NCBI GenBank assembly: GCA_028869975.1
Contig: JAGWQR010000109.1
Coordinates: 1 to 18,945 of the forward strand
Direction of reading: 5' to 3'
Source of the DNA: Alphaproteobacteria bacterium
Lineage (GTDB): Bacteria > Pseudomonadota > Alphaproteobacteria > Sphingomonadales > Sphingomonadaceae
Length of the DNA: 18,945 nucleotides
A model generated the notes under the pieces. It was not told the origin of the DNA. It worked only from the letters and a program-made list of their open reading frames with translations, and made no database searches. This document shows positions 7,740 through 15,009 of the stretch, piece by piece. Within the stretch, counting starts at the first letter, position 1, and each line of letters opens with the position of its first letter. A program made the translations under genes and the position numbers.

Positions 7740-9374
7740 CTGGTGGATCACATAGGTGATGAGCGTGCGGTCATTGGCGGGCACCATCAGCTTGAACACG
7801 GCATTGCCATTTTCGGTCTTATACGCATGGTCAGCCGCACCGATGGCGTGGCGGTAGGGTGCCAGTTGAAGCTTTAATTCAACCGGTTGCGGCGCGCTTG
7901 TGGCATTGCTGACTTCGGCCTGCACGAGCACCGAACCCGAATGAAAAACGCTGCGCACATTCGGTGCAAGCTGGGCGAATTCGGGCATGTTGGCCGTGGT
8001 GTGCAGCGGTGTGACCCGCACCTGCACATCACTTGACGGGCCCAGTGTCAGTTCAACATCCTCATCCTCGGCGGTATCGCGCAGTTCCGGCTGGCCGATG
8101 AGCATGGCGCGGCCAAGCTGGCGCTGCTCAACCGTCACCTGCCCCGCAGGGAGCGGCAGGCCAAGCTGGTGTGCCTTGTCGTTATGCGTTTTGAGGATGA
8201 GCATAGTCCGCTGGATGTAATAAGAGCCGCCAAGCACATAGGGACTCGCCGGCCCCTCATAGCGATATAACCGCGTATAGGCGACGCCATGCTGCGCAAG
8301 CAGGCGGGTCTGCTTCATGCCATTGGCGGCGATATTGGTGGGGAAGGGGATGCGGTAAAGTTTGAGATCGCCAAGCTGCTCGGGCGGCGGCGGAGGTGGC
8401 GGCGGAGGGGGAGGTGCCATGGCTGGTGCGGGTACAGCCATCGCCAGGAATCCGCGTTTCTGCGCCGTGACCATAATCATGTCTCCGCGCATCCGCGCAC
8501 CCTCTTCAAACCCATAGGGGCGCACCAGCACGATGCCCTGCTCGTGCAACGGGGTGCTCGTCGTCGCGCTCGGCCAGCAGCGGGCGATCACGCGCGGCAC
8601 GGGGTTGAAGAATTGCTGCTCCCACGCGCGGTTGAGCCTGCCCGCCACAATCTGCGTCTGCGCGCCGGGCAGGCTGATACTGTTCGCATTGGCGAGGGTG
8701 ATCCACGCACCCAGCTCCAGCGTCCTGCCATCGGGGTTGAGCGTTGCGGTATAATCCGCCGCCCAGTCAAAATGCTCGGCCAGATAAGTGAGCGTGATGG
8801 TGGCGGTGATGGCGCGCGTGCTGCGGGTGAGCACGGAGAGCGTCGGCTGCGCCGACAGGCCACTCGGCACGCGCGCGAAGGTGAAGGTCTCTGGCATACC
8901 GGAACATTGCAGCGCCTGTATCCCTTGCGCGGTCTGGAACACGACACCGTCCTCGCTCGCGGAGCGCACGGTAGCGGGGATGGCTTGGACCTTGCCGGTT
9001 TTGCGGTTGGTGATGCGTAGCGTCACATCGCTGCCAATCGCCGCGTGCATCAGCGCGGAGGGCGAAAGCAGCGCGGCGTCGCGGTTCTTCTCGATTACAC
9101 CGCTCGGCAGGCCGGTCACAATCGCGCTTTCGGGGATGATGCCATCAACCACGCCCTCAAACCGCAGCTTCGATTCGCCCGCGGGCAGGTGCACGGTGCG
9201 CGTCTCCTTAATCAGCGCAAACCCCCCAAGATTGCCCAAATCAAGGCTGCCGCCATTGCGCCACGGCGCGCGATAGACGGTGACGGAAAGCTTCTGCGGG
9301 GCCGACGCGGCAACATCATCGGCGAAGGTGGGAGCGCCTATACACAGCACCATCAGGGCGAGCAGGCGCCGCAT
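7734..9374 (-). CDS. exported DUF4139 domain protein with polyproline insert
   Basis: This 546-residue protein has a cleavable signal peptide (MRRLLALMVLCIGAPTFADD; cut likely after residue 18) and is probably periplasmic or surface-exposed. Sequence and layout match DUF4139 proteins: a DUF4140-like start (LSVTVYRAPWRNGG), then the beta-rich DUF4139 region with LTYLAEHFDWAADYTATL. It lacks the long coiled coil of MuiA-type members. The function is unknown. It is a paralogue of the upstream gene but has an insert at about residues 295-335 with a TonB-receptor-plug-like DMIMVTAQKR and a run of eleven prolines. The ATG lies 8 bases after the upstream stop, so the two genes form an operon. The end meets queG tail-to-tail with a 6-base overlap. 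Confidence 0.85.
   Translation of the reverse strand: MRRLLALMVLCIGAPTFADDVAASAPQKLSVTVYRAPWRNGGSLDLGNLGGFALIKETRTVHLPAGESKLRFEGVVDGIIPESAIVTGLPSGVIEKNRDAALLSPSALMHAAIGSDVTLRITNRKTGKVQAIPATVRSASEDGVVFQTAQGIQALQCSGMPETFTFARVPSGLSAQPTLSVLTRSTRAITATITLTYLAEHFDWAADYTATLNPDGRTLELGAWITLANANSISLPGAQTQIVAGRLNRAWEQQFFNPVPRVIARCWPSATTSTPLHEQGIVLVRPYGFEEGARMRGDMIMVTAQKRGFLAMAVPAPAMAPPPPPPPPPPPEQLGDLKLYRIPFPTNIAANGMKQTRLLAQHGVAYTRLYRYEGPASPYVLGGSYYIQRTMLILKTHNDKAHQLGLPLPAGQVTVEQRQLGRAMLIGQPELRDTAEDEDVELTLGPSSDVQVRVTPLHTTANMPEFAQLAPNVRSVFHSGSVLVQAEVSNATSAPQPVELKLQLAPYRHAIGAADHAYKTENGNAVFKLMVPANDRTLITYVIHQL
8382..8414 (-). repeat. eleven-proline run within the DUF4139 protein
   Basis: Eleven consecutive proline codons (CCN, mixed third positions) encode a polyproline stretch between APAMA and EQLGDL. 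The mixed codons argue against recent slippage and for a maintained rigid linker. Runs this long usually need elongation factor P for efficient translation. Confidence 0.9.
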
Positions 9375-9382
9375 GACGCTGC

Positions 9383-10753
9383 TCAGTATTTACTGTCGAA
9401 GGTGGCGGTCACATCAGCCTTGCCGTTGGCGGGCACCGGCACATCCCATTCGGCGGAATCAGCGCTGCGGCGGTGCGAGGCCAGACTCTCGCTCTCGATC
9501 ATCGTATCGCCCCACAGTCCGTCCTGGATGAGGTGCACCGTCACCGGCTTGGGCAGTGCGTTGGTGAAATGGTAACTCATTGTCGTACGCCAGTTATAAT
9601 CGAAATGCCCCCCGACGCGCGTGCGGCTGTCCACGGTGGATTTCACCTTCACGTCAAACGCATCGCCGGTGGAGATACTCAGCGTTGAACCCATCGGGGT
9701 ATGGCCGATGGCGTGCTCGCCGATGAACTGCGGCGCACCCTGTTTGTCGCGGATGTAAAAGCGCACGACGCCAGCGGGAAGCTGATCGCCCAGCCCGCCT
9801 TTCGCGGAATTACTGAAGCTGTAGACGGTCGAGGCGCTCTGCGGATTGTCCATTGATTGCATCCAGCCCAAGCGGAACTCATAGCCATGTTGAGCGGGCG
9901 CGTTATGGACGTCAAGGAAGCTGACCTGCTTGGTCTGCTGGTTGGCGATGGTGGTGCGCTCACCCAGCGGATAGAGATAATAATCACCGAGCCGCGCGCG
10001 GGTGCCACTCTCGGTGCCCGCCTGTTGCAGCGTGTCGTCACCTTCATTGCCGCCGCCATTATACTGGCCCAGAATCTGCGGATTGCCGGCGACGAGCATG
10101 GTATCAGCGTTGGTGTATGTTGTGCCGGAATTGTTGGTCAAGGTCACCCAGCCCTGCACATCTATGCTGCTCGTATTTTCATCGAACAGTGCGACATAAT
10201 CGGCGCGCCAGCCGAGGCCGGGTGTGAGGTAACGCAGCGTCGCGGGCCGCGTGCCCGCCTTGGCATCGACGGTCACCGAGAGCGTTGGCTCGGCGCGCAG
10301 ATTGTCGGGGATCTTGTCGAAGATGACGCGCACCGGCATCCCGTCATCGCGCAGCACCTCGATCCGGTTACCGATTTTGAGCACAACACCATCATTGACG
10401 CTCAGCACCTCCGCCTGCTCGCGCGTTTCCGCACCCGTGCCGGGGATGGTGCGCACGATGGTGACAACATGCCCCACGGCCTTTTGCATCATCTTGCCCG
10501 GCGAGAGCAGATCATAATCGAAATTCTGCTCGATGATGCTCATGTCGGTTGCGCTCAGAGTTGCGGTTTCGGGCCGGATTTGCGCGGAGACATTCTTGAA
10601 CTCGATCCGCTGGCGTCCGCCCTTGAAATCTATATCGCGGCTGTCCTGCACCAGCGCCTGATTATTGGCGTAAATGGTGATCGCGATATTCGGCTCGGCT
10701 CTTAGCGGCGCGGCAAGTGCCCCCACCAGCAGCATCAGACGGATATTGGCCAT
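9383..10753 (-). CDS. exported DUF4139 domain protein (upstream paralogue)
   Basis: This 456-residue protein has a signal peptide (MANIRLMLLVGALAAPLRAEP; cut likely after residue 19). Its mature start IAITIYANNQALVQDSRDID is DUF4140-like, and it contains LRYLTPGLGWRADYVALF, matching LTYLAEHFDWAADYTATL in the downstream paralogue. Both also share a 'P-TLSV' segment just before this and an 'LLSP' element near residue 80. It has no proline run. The function of DUF4139 proteins outside the MuiA group is not established; export and the all-beta look suggest an envelope role. The start at 10753 has a good ribosome-binding site (AAGGGGAG), and the longer open frame reaching 11014 only reads into murA antisense. 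It is divergent from murA across 96 bases. Confidence 0.85.
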   Translation of the reverse strand: MANIRLMLLVGALAAPLRAEPNIAITIYANNQALVQDSRDIDFKGGRQRIEFKNVSAQIRPETATLSATDMSIIEQNFDYDLLSPGKMMQKAVGHVVTIVRTIPGTGAETREQAEVLSVNDGVVLKIGNRIEVLRDDGMPVRVIFDKIPDNLRAEPTLSVTVDAKAGTRPATLRYLTPGLGWRADYVALFDENTSSIDVQGWVTLTNNSGTTYTNADTMLVAGNPQILGQYNGGGNEGDDTLQQAGTESGTRARLGDYYLYPLGERTTIANQQTKQVSFLDVHNAPAQHGYEFRLGWMQSMDNPQSASTVYSFSNSAKGGLGDQLPAGVVRFYIRDKQGAPQFIGEHAIGHTPMGSTLSISTGDAFDVKVKSTVDSRTRVGGHFDYNWRTTMSYHFTNALPKPVTVHLIQDGLWGDTMIESESLASHRRSADSAEWDVPVPANGKADVTATFDSKY

Positions 10754-10849
10754 TTCAAGTCTCCCCTTGCAAGCTGTAAACTTTGCGCGGGCAAGATGAA
10801 TGGGCATTGAATGACTCGACTTAAAGTCTTCGCGCGCTAAAAGACGCTG

Positions 10850-12133
10850 ATGGACAGAATACTCATTCGCGGCGGCAAGACGCTCAACGGCAAAATCCAG
10901 ATTTCGGGCGCGAAGAATGCAGCACTCACGCTGATGCCCTGCGCGATCCTGACCGACGAACCGTTGACATTGCGCAACCTGCCCCGCTTGGCGGATGTTG
11001 ATAGCTTCGGCCACCTGCTCAACGAGTTCGGCGTTTCGACGATGACCGAGGGCACGCGCCCCGATGAGTTTGGCCGGGTGATGACACTGCGCGCCAACCG
11101 CATCACCTCAACCACCGCACCGTATGATATTGTCCGCAAGATGCGTGCGTCGATCCTCGTGCTCGGGCCACTGCTGGCGCGGCGCGGCACCGCAACCGTC
11201 TCGCTGCCCGGAGGCTGCGCGATCGGCAACCGCCCGATTGACCTGCATTTGAAGGCGCTCGAAGCGTTCGGCGCGGAAATTGAAATCGCGTCCGGCTATG
11301 TCAAGGCGAGCGCGCCGGGCGGCAAGCTCCCGGGGGGCAAATACAGTTTTCCCGTCGTGTCGGTAGGGGCCACCGAGAATGCGCTGATGGCGGCTGTGTT
11401 GAGCAGCGGCGTCTGCACGCTGGAGAATGCGGCGCGCGAGCCGGAGATTGTCGATCTGTGCAACTGCCTGGTCGCGATGGGCGCAGATATAGAGGGGATC
11501 GGCAGCGAAACGCTGATCGTGCATGGCAAAATGCGGCTGCACGGCGCAACCTATGCCGTCATGCCCGACCGGATCGAGGCGGGGTCTTATGCCTGTGCCG
11601 CTGCCATCACGGGTGGCGAGGTCGAACTGGTCGGCGCGCGCGCATCAGAGATGACCGCCACGCTCGCCGCGCTGGACGAGGCGGGCATCCATATCAGCGA
11701 AGGGCGGCGCAGCGTCAGCATCAAGGCCAATGGCGCGCTCAAGCCACTCACCCTCTCGACCGCGCCCTATCCCGGCCTCGCCACGGACATGCAGGCGCAG
11801 CTTATGGCGATGCTGTGCGTGGCCGAGGGTGCGAGCGTGCTCACTGAAACGATTTTTGAGAACCGCTATATGCACGTGCCCGAGCTGGCGCGCATGGGTG
11901 CGGACATCACCGTGACCGGGCGCTCTGCAGTGGTGCGCGGTGTGAGGCAGCTCAATGGCGCGCCGGTGATGGCGACAGATCTGCGTGCTTCGATGTCGCT
12001 CATCATCGCCGGGTTGGCGGCGCAGGGCGAAACGCAGGTCAACCGTGTTTATCATCTTGATCGCGGCTATGAACGGCTGGAGGAAAAACTCTCCGCCGTC
12101 GGGGCTGATATTGAGCGCGTGGGGGATGGGTAA
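10850..12133 (+). CDS. murA: UDP-N-acetylglucosamine 1-carboxyvinyltransferase MurA
   Basis: MurA transfers enolpyruvate from PEP to UDP-GlcNAc, the first committed step of peptidoglycan synthesis, in the cytoplasm. The 427-residue product has full family length. Lys22-Asn23 in SGAKNAAL match the conserved substrate-binding pair, and Cys123 in LPGGCAIGNRPIDLHL is the fosfomycin-sensitive catalytic cysteine. TDMQAQLMAML and LRASMSLIIAGLA (Arg379) follow as expected for the second half of the inside-out barrel. The ribosome-binding site is weak. The 96-base gap from the divergent DUF4139 gene contains a short palindrome GACTTAAAGTC (10818-10828) and no convincing promoter. It stands alone and is followed 6 bases later by the stop of a convergent lipoprotein gene. 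Confidence 0.97.
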   Translation: MDRILIRGGKTLNGKIQISGAKNAALTLMPCAILTDEPLTLRNLPRLADVDSFGHLLNEFGVSTMTEGTRPDEFGRVMTLRANRITSTTAPYDIVRKMRASILVLGPLLARRGTATVSLPGGCAIGNRPIDLHLKALEAFGAEIEIASGYVKASAPGGKLPGGKYSFPVVSVGATENALMAAVLSSGVCTLENAAREPEIVDLCNCLVAMGADIEGIGSETLIVHGKMRLHGATYAVMPDRIEAGSYACAAAITGGEVELVGARASEMTATLAALDEAGIHISEGRRSVSIKANGALKPLTLSTAPYPGLATDMQAQLMAMLCVAEGASVLTETIFENRYMHVPELARMGADITVTGRSAVVRGVRQLNGAPVMATDLRASMSLIIAGLAAQGETQVNRVYHLDRGYERLEEKLSAVGADIERVGDG

Positions 12134-12137
12134 GTGC

Positions 12138-12166
12138 GCTCAGCGCCCGCGCGCGCGAAGCTGAGC
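12138..12166. terminator. weak hairpin at the murA / lipoprotein convergent ends
   Basis: GCTCAGC (12138-12144) and GCTGAGC (12160-12166) form a perfect 7-base stem around a 15-base GC-rich loop. It overlaps the end of the lipoprotein gene just past the murA stop. No T-run follows on either strand, so it is at best a weak bidirectional terminator. Confidence 0.25.
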
Positions 12167-12523
12167 ATTCACGCAGGTGGCGCGATCAGTATCACGGCCA
12201 TCAGGCAAGCGCGTATCTATATAGCGCACCACTGGTTCACGCCCAGCTGAAGGGGGGTAGAGATAGGCATCAAGCACGCAGCCCCCCGAAACAAATTGCA
12301 GGCGGCGGCCATTGGCCTCGCGCAGATCCTGCGCGGGACGTCCCAGACGATCCGTCAAAAAATCGGCATCATGCCCCATGATTGTATCGAGCCCGCCCAG
12401 CGCGCCCGCGCGCGGCGGCGCAGGCAGTTGCGGCAGCGAAGGCCCTTCCTCAGGCGGGGTGCCGGCGCATCCTGCCAGCAAGGCGGAGGGCATCAAAGCC
12501 ACGAATAAGCGCTTGACCGTCAT
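12140..12523 (-). CDS. small putative lipoprotein
   Basis: The start MTVKRLF at 12523 gives 127 residues with a lipoprotein signal: positive start, hydrophobic core and lipobox LLAGC with Cys19 as the lipidated residue. A proline-rich linker follows (PPEEGPSLPQLPAPP), then a small domain with TIMGHDADFLTDRLGRPAQ, RRLQFVSGGCVLDAYLY and a C-terminal VRYIDTRLPDGRDTDRATCV. The 'G--D---RLGRP' followed by 'W/LQF----C-L--YLY' layout resembles small outer-membrane-assembly-type (SmpA/BamE-like) domains common in alphaproteobacteria, but I cannot assign it firmly. It probably sits in the periplasmic leaflet of the outer or inner membrane. It has an AAGG upstream of the ATG. A 108-base gap with no clear promoter separates it from the divergent kinase gene. 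Confidence 0.78.
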   Translation of the reverse strand: MTVKRLFVALMPSALLAGCAGTPPEEGPSLPQLPAPPRAGALGGLDTIMGHDADFLTDRLGRPAQDLREANGRRLQFVSGGCVLDAYLYPPSAGREPVVRYIDTRLPDGRDTDRATCVNAQLRARGR

Positions 12524-12631
12524 CCGTTCTGCCTTAAGCGGGCGCTCCCGGCACGACAAGGCTTCACGTCAAGCACTTTGCCCGCTACGGGGCGAGCCGT
12601 TCATCTTTAAGGACAGGTTTTAGGATAAGTT

Positions 12632-13627
12632 ATGACCGAACCCCGTTTTGATATTGTGGCCGTGGGCAATGCACTGGTGGATGTAATTGCCCATGCCGAT
12701 GATGCATTTCTGAAGCGTCAAGGCCTGCACAAGGGCGCAATGCAGCTTATTGATGCCGGCCATGCGGTCAAACTCTATGGTGCGATGGGGCCGGGGGTTG
12801 AAACCAGCGGCGGCTCGGCAGCCAATACACTGGCGGGGATGGCGATGCTGGGCTGTAAATGCGCGCATATCGGACAGGTCGCGGATGATGAACTGGGCCG
12901 CGTGTTCGCGCATGATCTCAAGAGCGTGGGGGTTGAATTTCAAAATGCGGGTCGCGCCAACCTCGATCCGACCGGGCGCTGCCTGATTGTCGTGACGCCC
13001 GATGGCCAACGTACGATGAACACGCTTCTCGGCGCTTCTGCGCAACTGCGGCCAGAGGACATCGATCATGATCTGATCCGCGCCGGGGCGCTGTTGTATC
13101 TGGAGGGGTATCAATGGGATGCATCCGGCCCCCGCTCCGCCATGCGCGCGGCGATCGATACGGCGCGGGCGGCGGGGCGCAAGGTTGCGCTCACCCTGTC
13201 GGCCGAATTCTGTGTAAATGAACACCGCGCCGACTGGCTGGCGCTGATGCACGCCGGGCAGATCGACATCCTGTTCGGCAATGCCGAAGAGCTGCTCGCG
13301 CTGGCGGAAACGGATGATTATGAGGCGGCCGTCGCCAAAATCAGCCCGCTGGTGCCGTTGCTGGTGGCGACGCACGGCCCGCAGGGTGCGCGCGCGATAA
13401 CGCGCGATGCCCGTGCTGAAGTCCCTGCCGCGCCGGTTGATCAGGTGCTCGACACAACCGGTGCGGGGGACTTATTTGCCGCCGGGTTCCTCACCGGGCA
13501 GGCGCGCGGGGCCGATTTGCGCACCTGCCTTGAGATGGGTGCAATCTGTGCGGCCGAGTGCATCAGCCATGTCGGCCCGCGCCCGCAGGTCGACCTGTCA
13601 AAATTGGTCGGCCCGCTGTTGCCCTAG
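12632..13627 (+). CDS. PfkB-family carbohydrate kinase, adenosine kinase-like
   Basis: This 331-residue ribokinase-fold enzyme phosphorylates a sugar or nucleoside with ATP. Visible motifs are VAVGNALVDVIA at the N-terminus, the substrate-side GGSAANTLAGMAMLG, and the signature DTTGAGDLFAAGFL with Asp280 as catalytic base in the GAGD anion hole. The mix of an N-terminal 'NALVDV' and a 'P-G-R---V-TPDGQRTMNT' segment matches the alphaproteobacterial proteins annotated as adenosine kinase, which would act in purine salvage. Fructokinase- or ribokinase-type specificity cannot be excluded from sequence. The start has AGGA about 8 bases upstream. It ends four bases from the stop of the convergent glycine-zipper gene. 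Confidence 0.87.
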   Translation: MTEPRFDIVAVGNALVDVIAHADDAFLKRQGLHKGAMQLIDAGHAVKLYGAMGPGVETSGGSAANTLAGMAMLGCKCAHIGQVADDELGRVFAHDLKSVGVEFQNAGRANLDPTGRCLIVVTPDGQRTMNTLLGASAQLRPEDIDHDLIRAGALLYLEGYQWDASGPRSAMRAAIDTARAAGRKVALTLSAEFCVNEHRADWLALMHAGQIDILFGNAEELLALAETDDYEAAVAKISPLVPLLVATHGPQGARAITRDARAEVPAAPVDQVLDTTGAGDLFAAGFLTGQARGADLRTCLEMGAICAAECISHVGPRPQVDLSKLVGPLLP

Positions 13628-13631
13628 CGGC

Positions 13632-14423
13632 CTACCAGCCCCGGTGCCAGCCACCGCGCCGATAGCCCCAGCGTCCACGCGGCCTGCCCCAGCCACCACG
13701 CGGTCCATAATAGCGCGCATACCAGCCATGATAGGGATAGGGCCGGTAGAGCCAGCGCCCGCCATAGAAATACCAGGGGCGGTACCAGGCTGGGGCAAGA
13801 TAGGCATAGCCCGGTTCGTTCCAGTAGAAAGCGGGGGCACCACGGCGGATAACATAACCGGGCGGGCAGCCTGGGCTGGTTGCGCCGCCCGAGGCGGAAG
13901 CTATCGCCGCGCCGCCGCCCGCGCCCACCACGGCACCCACCGCCGCACCGCCCCCACGATCATGCCAGCCGCCAACGCGCGAGCCGATCAGCGCGCCAAT
14001 CAGTCCACCGACAACCGCCCCGCCCACGACGTTGCCTTGTGACTTGACGCAATTTTGCGCGGCCCATTGCTCGGCATATTGGCCATAACGGCCATCCTGT
14101 GCCTGAATTTGCGCATAATTCGGATCAGCCTGATAGCCCGGCGGCGGTGGCGGCGGTTGCGAACCATCATAGCCCTGCGGGGCGTTATAGGCCGGTGGCG
14201 GCGCATTATCATTGGGGTTTAGCCCCTGATTCGGCTGGCCCTGATACGGATAAGGCTGACCCTGATATTGTCCCTGCGGGGGATATTGGCTCTGCTGCGG
14301 ATATTGTCCCTGAGGGGGATAATTATTCGGGTAATTCTGCGCACTCACATTCGCCCCACATGCGCCAATCAGCGCTGCAGCCGAAGCAACAATGGCAAGG
14401 CTTGAACGGGCTCGATAAATCAT
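13632..14423 (-). CDS. secreted glycine-zipper protein with PQY-rich and RGW-rich regions
   Basis: This 263-residue envelope protein is built from low-complexity blocks. The first 28 residues are an export signal, with either signal peptidase I cleavage at VSA-QN or lipidation at Cys22 (LIGAC). Residues 29-100 are rich in Pro, Gln, Tyr and Asn with hexapeptide repeats such as QYPPQG and a run of six prolines. Residues 130-175 form glycine-zipper segments (VVGGAVVGGLIGALIGSRVG), the pattern of glycine-zipper outer-membrane proteins. Residues 185-263 are very rich in Trp, Tyr, Arg and Gly (RGRWGYRRGGWHRGW). The ribosome-binding site GGAG fits the start at 14423. The function is unknown; similar proteins are common in sphingomonads. 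Confidence 0.82.
   Translation of the reverse strand: MIYRARSSLAIVASAAALIGACGANVSAQNYPNNYPPQGQYPQQSQYPPQGQYQGQPYPYQGQPNQGLNPNDNAPPPAYNAPQGYDGSQPPPPPPGYQADPNYAQIQAQDGRYGQYAEQWAAQNCVKSQGNVVGGAVVGGLIGALIGSRVGGWHDRGGGAAVGAVVGAGGGAAIASASGGATSPGCPPGYVIRRGAPAFYWNEPGYAYLAPAWYRPWYFYGGRWLYRPYPYHGWYARYYGPRGGWGRPRGRWGYRRGGWHRGW
14263..14331 (-). repeat. imperfect 18-base tandem repeat coding for QYPPQG-type hexapeptides
   Basis: Four degenerate units of about 18 bases, each starting GATATTG or GATAATT, encode NYPPQG, QYPQQS, QYPPQG and QYQGQP in the N-terminal region of the glycine-zipper protein. The unit length of six codons keeps the frame whatever the copy number. Confidence 0.75.
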
Positions 14424-14436
14424 CAGCTCATCTCCA

Positions 14437-14503
14437 AATTCACAAATTGCTCATCATTTTACGCGCGAAAGCTGTCATCCCTCTGCTGAACCCGTTGTGA
14501 ATT
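14437..14503. promoter_or_regulatory. spaced inverted repeat in the glycine-zipper / divK intergenic region
   Basis: AATTCACAA (14437-14445) and TTGTGAATT (14495-14503) are exact inverse copies, 49 bases apart, in the 176-base divergent intergenic region (14424-14599). They could be two sites for one dimeric regulator or chance in an AT-rich stretch. No clear -35/-10 pair was found for either gene here, and no CtrA-type TTAA-N7-TTAA site is visible. Confidence 0.3.
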
Positions 14504-14599
14504 GTCTGTAAAATATTGGTAATGTGTAGTTTACCGCGCTTATTGCTTTTTGAATATGCGCGCTTAAGAATTGTGCGTATCAAAACAAGGACTGATCCA

Positions 14600-14998
14600 T
14601 TGCCCAAGCGCGTTCTCATCGTTGAGGATAATGAACTTAATCTGCGCCTGTTCTGCGATTTGCTCAGGGCGCATGATTATGAGACCGATGGCGTGAACGA
14701 TTCGCGCGAGGCGCTGGCGCGCGCGCAGGTCTGGCGGCCCGATCTGCTGGTGATGGATATCCAGATGCCGCATGTTTCGGGGCTGGAGCTGATCGAGGCG
14801 GTACGCCGCGACACGGTGCTGCGCCGTATTCCGATCATGGCCGTTACCGCCTATGCGACGCCGGGCGATGAGGCGCGCGCTCGTGAGGCGGGGGCCGATT
14901 CATACGTCACCAAGCCGATCAGCCTGATGCGGTTTATCGAGAGTATCGCTGCCCTCGGCAAAATCGCCGATGGGCGGGCGGGGCTGGCGAGCGCCTGA
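14600..14998 (+). CDS. divK: single-domain response regulator DivK
   Basis: DivK is a phospho-switch that tunes the DivJ/PleC/DivL-CckA cell-cycle network of alphaproteobacteria. The 132-residue product is a lone receiver domain: Glu9/Asp10 acidic pair (VLIVEDNELNLRLF), phosphoacceptor Asp53 (VMDIQMP), Thr83 (AVTAYA) and Lys105 (YVTKPIS). The opening VLIVEDNELN--LF-DLL and the CheY-like ending without an output domain match DivK. The TTG at 14600 was chosen because AAGGA lies about 9 bases upstream and because it places the phosphoacceptor at position 53, as in Caulobacter DivK. A TTG at 14516 or an ATG at 14522 would add about 26-28 atypical residues. Unlike Caulobacter, no pleD follows. Confidence 0.9.
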   Translation: MPKRVLIVEDNELNLRLFCDLLRAHDYETDGVNDSREALARAQVWRPDLLVMDIQMPHVSGLELIEAVRRDTVLRRIPIMAVTAYATPGDEARAREAGADSYVTKPISLMRFIESIAALGKIADGRAGLASA

Positions 14999-15009
14999 TA
15001 TTTCAGGCG
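14992..15009. terminator. hairpin formed by the convergent divK and NTF2-like stops
   Basis: CGCCTGATATTTCAGGCG is a perfect 7-base stem with a 4-base TATT loop. It contains the stop codons of both convergent genes (TGA on each strand). It lacks a following T-run, so it may slow rather than end transcription, but its position suits a bidirectional terminator. Confidence 0.45.

Noticed and set aside
8289..9020. 243-codon open frame antisense to the second DUF4139 gene
   Set aside because: Arg/His/Gly-rich shadow frame with no motif or ribosome-binding site.
9857..10705. 282-codon open frame antisense to the first DUF4139 gene
   Set aside because: Complementary shadow of a gene with signal peptide, ribosome-binding site and a paralogue; no motif of its own.
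10818..10828. GACTTAAAGTC palindrome upstream of murA
   Set aside because: Only five-base arms and no well-placed promoter elements; not enough to call an operator.
10754..11014. N-terminal extension of the upstream DUF4139 frame into murA
   Set aside because: The extension is antisense to murA, and the ATG at 10753 has a good ribosome-binding site and starts a proper signal peptide.
12620..13375. 251-codon open frame antisense to the adenosine kinase-like gene
   Set aside because: Shadow of a well-supported kinase containing GAGD and GGSAANT motifs.
14263..14331. Possible CRISPR-like short repeats
   Set aside because: Units are directly adjacent with no spacers and lie in frame inside a coding region; this is a protein repeat.
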